Source: Desulfotomaculum sp.
GTDB lineage: Bacteria; Bacillota; Desulfotomaculia; Desulfotomaculales; Desulfallaceae
Length of the DNA stretch: 64,000 nucleotides
Direction: 5' to 3'
Assembly (NCBI GenBank): GCA_016841675.1
Contig: JAENYQ010000002.1
Coordinates: forward strand, 62,001-126,000
Shown: in pieces, positions 52,542 to 62,554 of the stretch
Layout of the letters: each line of letters opens with the position of its first letter
Position numbering within the stretch: the first letter of the stretch is position 1
Translations under genes and position numbers: made by a program
The notes under the pieces: generated by a model
Told to the model about the DNA's origin: nothing
The model's database searches: none
The model's input: only the letters and a program-made list of their open reading frames with translations

Positions 52542-53543
52542 TTATTTGCCGGCCTTGATCAACGCCTGCTGGCTGGACCGCACCACACCGGATGAACCAC
52601 GGGATGATGCGTAGACAAAGGGTTTGCGGTGTCTTTTGCACATTGACTCGATATCCGGCAGGCGATGTGAGGCCATGTCCGTCACCAGCACCGCCACGTT
52701 AGCCGACCGCACCTTGGATTCAATGTTTTTACCTTGGCCACCCTGGAAACCGGTTTCCCAGAGTAGTTTGGCGCCCCGGCGTTCGAAGTTTAGCCGGTAC
52801 GCATCTTTATACAGATCACCACCCACCACCAGCACCGTTTTACCGGCCAACACCGGGTCGGCTACGTCTCTGGGCAGCTGTTTTTTAACCGTGCGTTTAC
52901 GGGGCCCGGGGCCCGGCGCTAGATCGTCCAGGTATGGGTCGTCCGGGTCAAATTTCCAAGCCACCCGGGCAGCGGATATATCGCCGTCCGGGTACGCCAC
53001 CTCCACCAAATCACCTTCGTACAGTCCCAGGCTGCGCACTTCCTTAGGTTTTAGCGTAATTAATTCTTCCTCTTCCGCACTGTAAACAAACCATTCGCCA
53101 CCGTGGAACGATACAGGGCCAATCAAACTAATCCGGTCAGATTCATAATCCAAACCACGGCGCTCCTCAACGGTAAACTCAAACAGCGGCGACTGACCGA
53201 TCATACCCAGCGGGACGGCAGAAACGATGTCTCCGTGATCCATGCCCAGGTTACGTACCCATACCTCGGGAACAAATACTTCACGGCCATCATTGCTAAC
53301 AATTACGCCACCCTTGGGCAAACGGCGCAACTCACCAAACACCCGGTCCTCATCCTCTTCCTCGCCCTCTTCCAACACCTCAGGTACATGATTCTTAACC
53401 TGCCTCCTGGTAACCTCGGCCATAAAGCTGTCCCGGCACATCAGCATAATGTCGTGCAGCCCGGCCAAGTCGTCACTGCCCGAATCAGACGTCTCTTTTT
53501 CCGCCAGAAAGCTAATTACCTTGTCAAAAGCAATGTCCGGCAT
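52542..53543 (-). CDS. DUF2325 domain protein
   Basis: A 333-residue protein of unknown function. The C-terminal DUF2325 domain (about residues 240-325) reads KTVLVVGGDLYKDAYRLNFERRGAKLLWETGFQGG, a Rossmann-like start also seen in CRISPR-independent DUF2325 genes of Clostridia. The middle has beta-rich, acidic segments (RRLPKGGVIVSNDGREVFVPEVWVRNLGMDHGDIVSAVPLG). ATG 53543 is nine bases after GGGAGG; the track start lies seven codons upstream. It stands upstream of comEA on the same strand. Confidence 0.85.
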   Translation of the reverse strand: MPDIAFDKVISFLAEKETSDSGSDDLAGLHDIMLMCRDSFMAEVTRRQVKNHVPEVLEEGEEEDEDRVFGELRRLPKGGVIVSNDGREVFVPEVWVRNLGMDHGDIVSAVPLGMIGQSPLFEFTVEERRGLDYESDRISLIGPVSFHGGEWFVYSAEEEELITLKPKEVRSLGLYEGDLVEVAYPDGDISAARVAWKFDPDDPYLDDLAPGPGPRKRTVKKQLPRDVADPVLAGKTVLVVGGDLYKDAYRLNFERRGAKLLWETGFQGGQGKNIESKVRSANVAVLVTDMASHRLPDIESMCKRHRKPFVYASSRGSSGVVRSSQQALIKAGK

Positions 53544-53640
53544 CCTAGAAAACCTCCCGTCCATTTAAAACAGGAATAAATATCTGGCCCAGCGAACAAT
53601 AATATTAACCAATTTTACCACGGGAAGGATGGAAAGTCAC

Positions 53641-54501
53641 ATGACCATGCTCAGATGCCTTTTATTTGCTCCCGGCATAGACCGGAGAAAAATTGACCAA
53701 GCGTTTTTATCGGGTGCCGATGCTGTCATCCTGGATCTGGAAGATGCCGTAGCTCCCGGTGAAAAGGACCGGGCCAGGCAGGTGGTGCAAGAAGTGTTCC
53801 AATCACCCGGGTTACCGCCTACCTATGTACGAATTAACGGCGTAGAAACCAGACACGGACTGCGGGACTTGCAGGTAGTGGTCCGCACCGGTCTGGCCGG
53901 AATAATGCTCGCCAAGGCCGAAACAGCAGAAGACGTGCGTAAGGTGAGCTGGCTCACGGGGCTGTTGGAAGAGGAGCGGGGCCTGGTACGCGGCAGCACG
54001 GAACTCGTGCCATTTATTGAAAGCGCCCGCGGTATCGAAAACGCGGGCGCCATCGCCTCAGCTTGTCCCAGGGTAAAAAAGCTGGCTTTTGGCGGCAATG
54101 ACTACACTGCAGACATCTGGACCAGCTATTCCGGGGACGGTACCGAGCTGTTTTACGCCCGGGCCAAACTGGTTAATGCTTCCCGGGCGGCAGGCATCGA
54201 AACGCCGCTGGATACTGTCTGCCCCTTTATCAAAGATACTGATATCCTGCGGGAAGACGCTAAAAGAGCCAGGAAAATGGGATTCCAGGGTAAACTGGTG
54301 ATTCACCCGGCCCAGGTGCGACCGGTACTGGAAGTGTTTAGCCCCACAGCTGATGAAGTGGCCGCAGCGCAAAAAATAGTAGCCGCCTACGAGGCAGCCA
54401 AAGCCGCAGGTACCGCCGTTATCCAACTGGAAGGCCAAATGGTGGAAGCCCCCATCGTAGCCCGGGCCAAACAAATCATGAGGGGGTCAGGCCTGTCGTA
54501 A
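53641..54501 (+). CDS. HpcH/HpaI-type CoA-ester lyase (CitE-like)
   Basis: A TIM-barrel lyase of about 286 residues related to the beta subunit of citrate lyase and to malyl/beta-methylmalyl-CoA lyases. LLFAPGIDRRKIDQAFLSGADAVILDLEDAVAPGEKDRAR includes the metal-binding EDAV region, and FIESARGIENAGAI and GNDYTADI are further family motifs. Alpha and gamma citrate-lyase subunits are absent, so it probably cleaves another acyl-CoA. Its final codons lie inside the following hairpin. Start could be ATG 53629, 53641 or 53647. Confidence 0.88.
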   Translation: MTMLRCLLFAPGIDRRKIDQAFLSGADAVILDLEDAVAPGEKDRARQVVQEVFQSPGLPPTYVRINGVETRHGLRDLQVVVRTGLAGIMLAKAETAEDVRKVSWLTGLLEEERGLVRGSTELVPFIESARGIENAGAIASACPRVKKLAFGGNDYTADIWTSYSGDGTELFYARAKLVNASRAAGIETPLDTVCPFIKDTDILREDAKRARKMGFQGKLVIHPAQVRPVLEVFSPTADEVAAAQKIVAAYEAAKAAGTAVIQLEGQMVEAPIVARAKQIMRGSGLS

Positions 54502-54522
54502 CTATACGACAGGCCTGACCCC
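54483..54522. terminator. 18-bp inverted repeat overlapping the end of the CitE-like gene
   Basis: GGGGTCAGGCCTGTCGTA and its complement with a four-base loop. The stop codon of the CitE-like gene lies in the left arm. The convergent NamZ-like gene ends just after it. It resembles the GGTCAGG/TGTGTCAGG repeat family and probably serves both as repeat and terminator. Confidence 0.85.
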
Positions 54523-54527
54523 TTAAC

Positions 54528-56099
54528 TTAATTGATTTTGACTACGCGTTGGCTGGAGTCCCAGTCTACCTGCGCACCGAGGAATTCGCCTACGTAGCGG
54601 GCGGGTACCATGGTGCGGCTGTTTTTGATCACCGGGGTGGTGTCCATTGTTTTACTTACCCCGTCAACCACGGCGGTTCTGCTGTTCAGGGTGAACAGCA
54701 CTGACTTGCCGTGGCCGCCAATGTAAATTTCCTTCGCCACCTGGTCGTACTGAACATGAGCACCCATAGCTTCGGTAATAGCCCGCAGCGGCACTATTAA
54801 CCGGTTGCTGCTATCTACGAAAGGCGGGGAGTCAAACAGCACCTGGTTACCTCCGACAAAGACGAGAATCCCGGCTTGGTCGACCGGATGGTCCGGTGGC
54901 GTATCAGTGCCGTAAATAAGGTATTTTTTCCTTTCTTCCTGGAATTGGTTTAAAGCCGGGGTGTATTGCTGCACTAATTGTTGCGGGGTCAGCCCCTGCT
55001 CCAGCCACTGGCCTACTTTGTTGGTGCCCATAATTTTATCAAACATAACCATGGTCTGACCACTCTTGGGCACCGTAAAATTATTCAAAGAGTGAGCATA
55101 GGCCAGAGCATAAAAGCCTGTTTTAGCGGGGTTGAATTGGTGGTAATCAGTGATATTCAACCTAACACCACCTCTTTCCCCCCGTTGTTCAGGCTTAAAG
55201 ACCACCCCGGGCAAGCCAGCCCCGTTCATTAAAGTGGCAAACTTAGATGCGTCAATCCCCAGGCCGCCAATCCACTTGAAATAGTCTTGCTGCCCTACAC
55301 CCGTACCTTCTCCCAAACCGGTGGCCATGTACCCGAATAACGCATCAATATCCCCGTCCTTGATGCTCGGTGAAGATCCGACCCAGGATAATCCAGTATC
55401 TTGGAAGATCATTTCCCTGGTCCAGCCCTCCATAGGTATTATTTGCAGGTTGGCCCCGATTTTTCGGTTGAAAAATTTAGCCAACTCACCGGCCGTCATA
55501 CCGTGGGCCATCGGCAAGTTATCCACACCCACAAATGTTTCGTAACCTGCTTCCAAAACCGGTCCTTCAACAATTACCCCGCCCATCGGGTTGGGACGAT
55601 CCAGCACAATAACCTGTTTACCATTCTCCTTGGCCGCTAGCATACAATAATTTAGTGTGGACATGTAAGTGTAAGTCCGGGAGCCAATGTCCTGAATATC
55701 AAAAAGAAGCACATCAATGTTTTTTAACATCTCTGCAGTTGGTTTCCTGGTAGTACCATAAAGACTGTACACCGGGATACCTAATTCAGGATGGGTATAA
55801 GAAGATACGTAAGCACCTGCAACGGCCTTACCGTCAATACCATGTTCCGGCCCGTAAAGCGCCTTCAGCCGTACCGACCGGTCTTTCGCCAACACATCAA
55901 TGGTGGTATCCCCCTTGCTGTTAACTCCGGTCTGGTTGGTCACCAAACCCACATTCTTACCTTCAATAAGGTGACGGTAATTGTCGAGCAACACCTCGTT
56001 GCCCAGTTTAATCTTGGGCGTATCCGCTAGGACCGCGCCTGGTGCCAGCAACCCTAATACAGTCACCACTATAACCAGCATAAAAATTCTTTTCACCAA
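54528..56099 (-). CDS. NamZ-type (DUF1343) exo-N-acetylmuramidase with copper-amine-oxidase N domain
   Basis: A secreted protein of 523 residues. After a signal peptide (MVKRIFMLVIVVTVLGLLAPGAVLA), residues about 30-405 form a DUF1343/NamZ domain, known in Bacillus as an exo-lytic muramidase that releases terminal MurNAc: NVGLVTNQTGV, LYGPEHGIDG, FDIQDIGSRTYTYMSTL, DRPNPMGG and GVGQQDYFKWIG. Residues about 415-523 form a copper-amine-oxidase-N stalk domain (SSNRLIVPLRAITEAMGAHVQYD and TMVPARYVGEFLGAQVDWDSS), likely for wall attachment. The fusion suggests muropeptide turnover at the cell surface. Start TTG 56099. Confidence 0.92.
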   Translation of the reverse strand: MVKRIFMLVIVVTVLGLLAPGAVLADTPKIKLGNEVLLDNYRHLIEGKNVGLVTNQTGVNSKGDTTIDVLAKDRSVRLKALYGPEHGIDGKAVAGAYVSSYTHPELGIPVYSLYGTTRKPTAEMLKNIDVLLFDIQDIGSRTYTYMSTLNYCMLAAKENGKQVIVLDRPNPMGGVIVEGPVLEAGYETFVGVDNLPMAHGMTAGELAKFFNRKIGANLQIIPMEGWTREMIFQDTGLSWVGSSPSIKDGDIDALFGYMATGLGEGTGVGQQDYFKWIGGLGIDASKFATLMNGAGLPGVVFKPEQRGERGGVRLNITDYHQFNPAKTGFYALAYAHSLNNFTVPKSGQTMVMFDKIMGTNKVGQWLEQGLTPQQLVQQYTPALNQFQEERKKYLIYGTDTPPDHPVDQAGILVFVGGNQVLFDSPPFVDSSNRLIVPLRAITEAMGAHVQYDQVAKEIYIGGHGKSVLFTLNSRTAVVDGVSKTMDTTPVIKNSRTMVPARYVGEFLGAQVDWDSSQRVVKIN

Positions 56100-56416
56100 C
56101 CATACCTCCCGAAGCTGAATTTATACTGCCAAGTAAATCTCGGCCCCTTTTTAAGTTGTACGTTAATTAACTAATTATAATGTTGTTTTTTATAAGACGT
56201 ACCTGACCAGGCAAAAGTTCCGGCATTTCCTGAAACAAAGCATAGTAGCTTCCCCATTATTTATTACAATTGTAAAATTCATATAATGTTAAAATAAGGC
56301 CCAAAATTAAGGGTTTAGCATCTGCCAGTAAGTGTTATTCTTCGGTTGTTTGTTTTCAAATCATGGATATACTATTATAATAAGTTCATACATCCAAACT
56401 ATTAGAATGAAAGGGT
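56100..56416. other. Divergent gap between NamZ-like gene and yceG-like gene
   Basis: About 315 AT-rich bases. A weak promoter for the plus strand may be TTTTCA at 56353-56358 and TATAAT at 56376-56381 (17 bases apart). No gene is seen. Confidence 0.4.
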
Positions 56417-58867
56417 ATGTTCTTGATGGAAATAGGCAGAAATAAACGTATTGTTTTGAAGCCATCCAACGATATATATAATGATATACTGTTGCCATTA
56501 AAAGAACGTTCCCTGGATAATGACAAAAGATATGTTTACTTTTATAGAATAATAGGTTTCCAAAACCAAACTGAGTTTATCAACAAAACAGTCCTACTAC
56601 ATGAAAAACTAGCAAATTTGGGTAACCTTTACCTATATTTTATCGATAAAATTCCGCTTCCTTTTAATAAACAACTTACCGATAATATAAATAAAGCTTT
56701 TGCTTCATTAAACGTTCCGGCTAATAATTCGCAGGCGGAAAACATATGTAATATCATGGAAACAAATAATTTATACCCTACACCGGCCGTAGAAATAAAA
56801 AATTCTTTTAAAATTGTCCTGGACGAGTATCTAAAAAAAGAAAATACTGCCAATGCAGGTATGACTAAAAATTTTGTTTCTAAATTAATTCTTTGGATGC
56901 ACGAGTATATCCCGGAACTATATAAAACCAAGTCCCCCTGGAATCCTAAAATACTATATTACGGTGACATTAAAAAACACTCGGTTTACTTCTTGATTTT
57001 GTTATCACAAATTGGTTGTGATGTTTTATATATCAGCTCATACTCCGATCAAGGTTACCGAAAGGTAGACCAAAATAACCGGTTCTCCATGCTCCGGGAA
57101 GGAAATATAAAGATTAAGCTTAACAGCCCGCCAATAAAAGCAATTAGCAAACCTAGACAGCCGATCAATATGGAGCTATTAAGCCAAATAGTGCCCACAA
57201 CGGGTCATGCCGCTGTGGTTAAACTAAAAAACTCCAGCGATATATTTAAAGACATACTGGTGCCGTTAAATAAAAGAAGTGGCTACCTAGGTCATGTTGC
57301 GCCAATTATACCGGTTTATTTTTACCGCTACATTGGCATAAACGGGACAACCGACACAGCAGTTGACGAATATTATAATAACCTTTACCTGTTGAATAAA
57401 GCTTTAAGCAGCAGACCAAATGGATTTTTAAAATTTACAAATCAATTAGCCATACCAGATAATAATGAAATTACCATTTACAAGTCTAAACTACATCACG
57501 CCAGAGCAACACTTCTATATGGCAATGATAAGGATATTTTAATCAATAGGGTAATTAATGCCGGAATCTTACCCACCACCATCAGCCAACCATTAAACAA
57601 TACCATAAAAACAGCTTTTCAAGAAATAATGGACCTTTTTAGTACCCAAGAGCCCAACAGTAACACAGCCAAACTAGAAAATTTTGCTTTGAAAATAATT
57701 GGCTGGATTAATATTTACTTTAAATACCTTTATAAATCATTTGATTTTAAAGATAACCCCCAAATTTTATATTACGGGGATATTAAAAAACACGAGATAT
57801 ACTTGTTACTTTATTTTTCAAAAATCGGTTGTGATGTTTTATATATTCATTCAAACATAGAAAAAGATGATTTCTTTAAACAAATTGATGTTAAGCAAGA
57901 ATTCACCAGACTTATTCAAAATGAGCACAGTAAGAAGTTGGAACAGTTTCCGGAACATGAACGTAAAGTTAGAAAAACTACCGTTGCCTACAAGGCATCC
58001 CAGGAAATACAACAGGTTATTTACAACGGGGATGCGGGGTTGTTTAAACCCTGGCAGTTTGAGAACAGCCTGACCAAACCGGTAACACTAAGAACCACTT
58101 ATGATGAATTAAAAATCCTTTGGTCCGAAGAAGCCAGAATTAGACCCGAGTTTAAAGTGGTCGATAACAAAATAAATGTGCCCAACCTTTTTGCCAAGAT
58201 AAAAGGTACCCATACAGAGTTAAACCAATATTGGCATGATTATAGGCAGCTGGCGACTAGTAAAAATACGCACGTAATAACCAGTGTTCCCTTCACGAAG
58301 ATAAGTTACAATAAGCGGGACTTATATGCATCCGCATTTTTAATCAATGATACCGGTTTAATCGATAGAGAGAAACTATTTAAAAGTGATTTTTACCGAT
58401 ACGGATATTTAAGAACCTCATTGCAAGAACTAATCGTCAACAAAATTGAAAAGTTAATTAAAGCCGATGTATTTCTTAATCACAATAAAGAATTGCCACT
58501 AAAAATACTAATGACCATTATGACTTTGGACGAAAACATATTAAACCTGGTCGAAACCTTTGATTATCCAATGGAAATACCCAAACTTGTTATTTACGAT
58601 GGCACCAAAGATGTTTTTAGCACTGAAGATGCAATAATTATAGCCTTTTTAAACATCGTTGGCCTAGATATTGCCATTTTTACGCCAACCAACTATAACA
58701 ACATTGAACTCAAATTGAAGCAGGAAATATTAGATGTCCATCAGCTGCCATCAATACAATTGGATTTAATAGCACCTGATATTACCATAGAGCAGCCCAG
58801 TGAAGAAAATAAACTTAGTGCTATCCTAAACAATTTCTCACAAAAGATAAGGAGGAAATTTAATTGA
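56417..58867 (+). CDS. YceG-like protein with internal duplication
   Basis: An 816-residue protein matching the YceG family, a partner of TelA in tellurite/stress (Ter-type) modules. The domain is duplicated: ILYYGDIKKHSVYFLILLSQIGCDVLYI at about 179-206 recurs as ILYYGDIKKHEIYLLLYFSKIGCDVLYI at about 450-477, an offset of 271 residues. The opening LKPSNDIYNDILLPLKERS also recurs as LKNSSDIFKDILVPLNKRS, and the last 330 residues are single copy. The usual B. subtilis YceG has about 540 residues, so this looks like an extra tandem copy. Start may instead be TTG 56423 or ATG 56426. The stop overlaps telA by four bases. Confidence 0.8.
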   Translation: MFLMEIGRNKRIVLKPSNDIYNDILLPLKERSLDNDKRYVYFYRIIGFQNQTEFINKTVLLHEKLANLGNLYLYFIDKIPLPFNKQLTDNINKAFASLNVPANNSQAENICNIMETNNLYPTPAVEIKNSFKIVLDEYLKKENTANAGMTKNFVSKLILWMHEYIPELYKTKSPWNPKILYYGDIKKHSVYFLILLSQIGCDVLYISSYSDQGYRKVDQNNRFSMLREGNIKIKLNSPPIKAISKPRQPINMELLSQIVPTTGHAAVVKLKNSSDIFKDILVPLNKRSGYLGHVAPIIPVYFYRYIGINGTTDTAVDEYYNNLYLLNKALSSRPNGFLKFTNQLAIPDNNEITIYKSKLHHARATLLYGNDKDILINRVINAGILPTTISQPLNNTIKTAFQEIMDLFSTQEPNSNTAKLENFALKIIGWINIYFKYLYKSFDFKDNPQILYYGDIKKHEIYLLLYFSKIGCDVLYIHSNIEKDDFFKQIDVKQEFTRLIQNEHSKKLEQFPEHERKVRKTTVAYKASQEIQQVIYNGDAGLFKPWQFENSLTKPVTLRTTYDELKILWSEEARIRPEFKVVDNKINVPNLFAKIKGTHTELNQYWHDYRQLATSKNTHVITSVPFTKISYNKRDLYASAFLINDTGLIDREKLFKSDFYRYGYLRTSLQELIVNKIEKLIKADVFLNHNKELPLKILMTIMTLDENILNLVETFDYPMEIPKLVIYDGTKDVFSTEDAIIIAFLNIVGLDIAIFTPTNYNNIELKLKQEILDVHQLPSIQLDLIAPDITIEQPSEENKLSAILNNFSQKIRRKFN

Positions 58868-59973
58868 AAATTTCAAGGTCGCCAAAACAGCCCGAACAGC
58901 CGGTGGAAGCGGTTCCTTTTGACTTGGAAAAGCAAAAGCAGGAAGTAGCGGTTAAAGTACAACAATCACCGGAAGTGGATAACATTTTGGCCCAAATAGA
59001 TCTTGACCAGGCCAGTACAATTATGACCTTTGGAGCAAACATTACTGAGGAAATAGCCAAGTTTTCCGATCAGATTCTGCACAGCATGGAAACCACCAAA
59101 GTGGAAGATTCCGGCGATATGCTGATGCAACTTAACCAGATCATGGACAAGTTTGATATCAAGGATTTTGAAGAAAAGAAACAAGGGTTATTAACCAAAT
59201 TGTTTAACAAAGCCAAAGACTCCATTGAAGCATTGTTTAAGAAGTACCACACCATGGGTGACGAAGTAGATAAGATTTACGTTACTTTAAAGCAATACGA
59301 GTCTGAAATTAATAAAACCAATGATACTCTGGAAGAAATGTTTGGTAAAAACCTGGAATACTACGAAATGTTAGAACAGTACATCTTCGCCGGGGAATTG
59401 GCTATTTATGAAGTAAGAAGCAACATAATTCCGGAAATGCAAAGTAAAGCCGATACCAGTGGTAACCAGCTTGATCAGATAGCCGTAAACAATGCTAATC
59501 GGATGTTGGAAATGATGGAACAGCGGGTTCATGATTTAAAGTTAGCTGAAAATATCGCTATTCAAACCATGCCCAGTATTAAGGCTATTCAAAACGGCAA
59601 TTATAATTTAGTTCGTAAAATAAATTCGGCCTTTATTATTACGCTGCCTATATTTAAGCAGTGTTTAATCCAATCAATCATGCTGAAAAGACAGGCGGTA
59701 CAAGCCAAAGCTATGCAAGCTTTGGATGATAAAACAAACGAAATGCTTTTAAGAAATGCCGAGAATACTGCTTTACAGTCTAAAATGACCGCCAAACTGG
59801 CTTCCGGTAGTTTTGTCAGTATTGAAACACTGCAAAAGTCATGGGAGACAATCGTCAAAGGCATTGAAGAAACCAAACAAATTCAAGAGGATATGCATCA
59901 AAAAAGGATTGAAGACAGTAAAAAATTACTGGCATTTAAGCAAGAGTTTGAAAATAGTAAAATGCTTAATTAA
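58864..59973 (+). CDS. Toxic anion resistance protein TelA/KlaA (YceH) family
   Basis: A 369-residue helical protein of the TelA family, linked with tellurite and other toxic-anion resistance. Family features are the long helical segments and the central QMQSKADTSGNQLDQIAVNNANRMLEMMEQRVHDLK region; ALQSKMTAKLASGSFVSIETLQKSWETIVKGIEE is the TelA C-terminus. Start TTG 58864 overlaps the YceG stop (ATTGA) with AAGGAGG upstream, so coupling is tight. TerD-type genes (yceCDE) are absent, so the module is reduced to the YceGH pair. A terminator follows. Confidence 0.9.
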   Translation: MKISRSPKQPEQPVEAVPFDLEKQKQEVAVKVQQSPEVDNILAQIDLDQASTIMTFGANITEEIAKFSDQILHSMETTKVEDSGDMLMQLNQIMDKFDIKDFEEKKQGLLTKLFNKAKDSIEALFKKYHTMGDEVDKIYVTLKQYESEINKTNDTLEEMFGKNLEYYEMLEQYIFAGELAIYEVRSNIIPEMQSKADTSGNQLDQIAVNNANRMLEMMEQRVHDLKLAENIAIQTMPSIKAIQNGNYNLVRKINSAFIITLPIFKQCLIQSIMLKRQAVQAKAMQALDDKTNEMLLRNAENTALQSKMTAKLASGSFVSIETLQKSWETIVKGIEETKQIQEDMHQKRIEDSKKLLAFKQEFENSKMLN

Positions 59974-59986
59974 ATATGGATCTAAA

Positions 59987-60023
59987 AAAAAGCGCGATCA
60001 AACCAAACTTTGGCGCGCTTTTT
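59987..60023 (+). terminator. Terminator of the yceG-telA operon
   Basis: AAAAAGCGCG and CGCGCTTTTT form a ten-base-pair stem just after the telA stop, with T residues at the end. Confidence 0.85.
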
Positions 60024-60164
60024 GACAGGCTGAGATAAACTTTGCTAGACAGGTCTTTACAGCGTTATAAAGACATTGTCTTCAAATCATGCAATCCCAG
60101 TTTTTTTTAATATTCCTTTCCCGGCGTTATGGCACAACTCCAGGTTCTTTATAGCGCTACTTAC

Positions 60165-62294
60165 CTATACTACAGCCATAGCGTCTACAGCATAGGCCCC
60201 CTGACCCTGTGGCATAAGATAGATTGGATTTATATCCAACTCGGCCAGTTGAGGCCAGTCCATACCCAACCTGGCTACTCCACGCATAACCCGTACCAAC
60301 GCATCCAGATCATACGGGGCACTACCCCGGGCACCGGCCAACAGCGGGTAGGCCTTTATTTCACGAATCATGTCCCTAATATCATCTTCTGACACCGGTA
60401 GTAAACGTAAAGATACATCCCGCAGCGTTTCCACCCAAATGCCGCCCAAACCAAAGGTTAGGGTTAACCCAAAAACCGGGTCCCGGCTAAGCCCCACCAG
60501 TACTTCCAGGCCACCCTGCAGCATATTTTGCACCAAAACACCCCGAATAACAGCACCGGGGCAGTGTCTGGATGCCTCTCCGGTTACATCGGCGAAAGCT
60601 CGGCGTACCTGGTCCGGATCTGTAAGGTTAAGCCGCACACCGCTTACTTCCGTTTTATGGGCAATATCCGGAGAATCAATTTTCAATACCACAGGGTAGC
60701 CCAACCTGGCGGCCGCTTGCACTGCCTCTTGGGCCGTAGCCGCTGCAACTTCTGCCACAGATGGAATTCCATAGGCACCAAGCAACTCCTTGACCTCCCG
60801 CTCTCCCAGCAGGGTTCCCTCTTTTAAAGAACGAAAACCAGCCACTAATTCAGGAGGTGCTTCACTGGTCAATAAAACACTGGCCTGATGCTTTACCTTT
60901 TGTTCATAACGGGCCACGCTGGCCAGCGCCCTGATCCCGGTTTCAAAATCATCAATAAAGGCTATACCGCTGGTTACTATTTTGGAAACCACCTCCGGCG
61001 TAACATAATCTGGAATAAGGCCGGCCCAAACCATTGGTTTATCGGTATCCTTAGCCAAGCTAAGCAACTGGCCTACTGGATCCACCTCTTCGTTAAACCA
61101 GTTCAGTAAGAGCAGCACATCAACAGACGGGTCCACCGCCGCTATAGCAGCACACTGTCTGAATAATCCAGGGGTTACTATATCCACGCCAGTGAAATCC
61201 ACCGGGTTAACCGAAGTTGCATAACCTGGTAGGTACTCCGCCATTTGGCGGCTTGTTTCCGCGCCTAGTTCTACCACTTCCAGCCCTGTCCCCGCGCACT
61301 TGTCGGCTGCCATCACTGCATAGCCTCCGGAAGAGGCTATAATAGCCACCCGACCGCCGTCAGGGCGTCTTCCTGTGGCCAATAAACTTATCACACCCAT
61401 CATATCTCTAATGTTTTGTACTTCGATAACACCTTGTTGTTGAAAAAAAGAACTGTACACCACCGCTGAGCCAGCCAGGGAGCCGGTGTGAGAGTGGGCA
61501 GCCCGGGCCGAAATTTCGCTCCCGCCGGTCTTCATAATTACCACTGGTTTGCCGGCTGCCCGGGCTAGGTCAATGGCTTGGCCAAGTTTTTTCCCATCCC
61601 GAACACCTTCCATATAAGCGGCAATTATCTTCACCCCGGGATTGTGAACCAGGTAAACTAAATAATCAGCAAAGTCTGTGACAGCCTCGTTGCCGGTGCA
61701 TACATAGGCGGACACATCCAATCCATGCCCAGCGCATGCCGCCAGCATTCTGCAGCCTACACCACCGCTTTGACTGATTAGTGCAATACCAAAGTTCACC
61801 GTCCCGTCCCAGGACGGTAAAATATCACCTAATACAAAATTTGCATGCATATGGTGCATATAGTTGATAATCCCCATAGTGTTAGGTCCGCATAAACGTA
61901 CACCATAGCGGTTAGCAACTTTTTTTAACTGGTGCTGCAACGCAGAGCCGGACTCATCAGTTTCACCGAAGCCAGCGCTAAAAACAATAGCGGCTTTAAC
62001 TCCCCTGGAACCACATGCTTCTAATGCGGTTAGCACCAATGGGGTTTTCACAGTGATTATGACCAGGTCCACTGGACCGGGAACCGAATCAATGTCGGGA
62101 AAACAGCTCCAGGCGCCCAATTCCTGGTACTTGGGGTTAATCGGATAAATTGCTCCGTTAAAACCGCCGGCTTTCAAACTATCCAGTACAATACCGCCAG
62201 GCTTACGATGGTCTTCAGAAGCCCCAATTACCGCTATGGACCCGGGGTAAAAAAGTGCATCCAAATCCGGGTAGCTCATATTCTTAGTGCTCAT
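60165..62294 (-). CDS. ADP-forming acyl-CoA synthetase (acetate-CoA ligase type)
   Basis: A 709-residue fused-subunit enzyme that makes ATP from ADP and an acyl-CoA (or the reverse), releasing the acid. N-terminal CoA-binding domain (AVIGASEDHRKPGGIVLDSL), succinyl-CoA-ligase-like domains with the phosphorylated-His region AAHSHTGSLAGSA, and a C-terminal ATP-grasp (PVVLKIDSPDIAHKTEVSGV, SRDPVFGLTLTFGLGGI). Such enzymes conserve energy from organic acids in anaerobes; substrate is unknown. ATG 62294 follows AAAAGGTGG. No regulator is adjacent. Confidence 0.93.
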   Translation of the reverse strand: MSTKNMSYPDLDALFYPGSIAVIGASEDHRKPGGIVLDSLKAGGFNGAIYPINPKYQELGAWSCFPDIDSVPGPVDLVIITVKTPLVLTALEACGSRGVKAAIVFSAGFGETDESGSALQHQLKKVANRYGVRLCGPNTMGIINYMHHMHANFVLGDILPSWDGTVNFGIALISQSGGVGCRMLAACAGHGLDVSAYVCTGNEAVTDFADYLVYLVHNPGVKIIAAYMEGVRDGKKLGQAIDLARAAGKPVVIMKTGGSEISARAAHSHTGSLAGSAVVYSSFFQQQGVIEVQNIRDMMGVISLLATGRRPDGGRVAIIASSGGYAVMAADKCAGTGLEVVELGAETSRQMAEYLPGYATSVNPVDFTGVDIVTPGLFRQCAAIAAVDPSVDVLLLLNWFNEEVDPVGQLLSLAKDTDKPMVWAGLIPDYVTPEVVSKIVTSGIAFIDDFETGIRALASVARYEQKVKHQASVLLTSEAPPELVAGFRSLKEGTLLGEREVKELLGAYGIPSVAEVAAATAQEAVQAAARLGYPVVLKIDSPDIAHKTEVSGVRLNLTDPDQVRRAFADVTGEASRHCPGAVIRGVLVQNMLQGGLEVLVGLSRDPVFGLTLTFGLGGIWVETLRDVSLRLLPVSEDDIRDMIREIKAYPLLAGARGSAPYDLDALVRVMRGVARLGMDWPQLAELDINPIYLMPQGQGAYAVDAMAVV

Positions 62295-62554
62295 TTTAAC
62301 TCCACCTTTTTATAAAATTCTTTTTAAAAGAGCATTAGCACAATGTGCTCAGGCTAAACAAAGAAAATGACTAATATGTTCGTTCAAAGATAGGGGGCTT
62401 GTTCAGCGCCGGTTGTCAAATCCTCTGCTGCAACTAGCTAATCTAAGTTTATTTTGACACGACAACCGAGCGTTTTGCAAGTCTGATTGGTAAATTGTAG
62501 ACCTTGAACATGGCAGTAGAGAGAAACAATGGTTTAGATCTGTTGAGTGTGATT

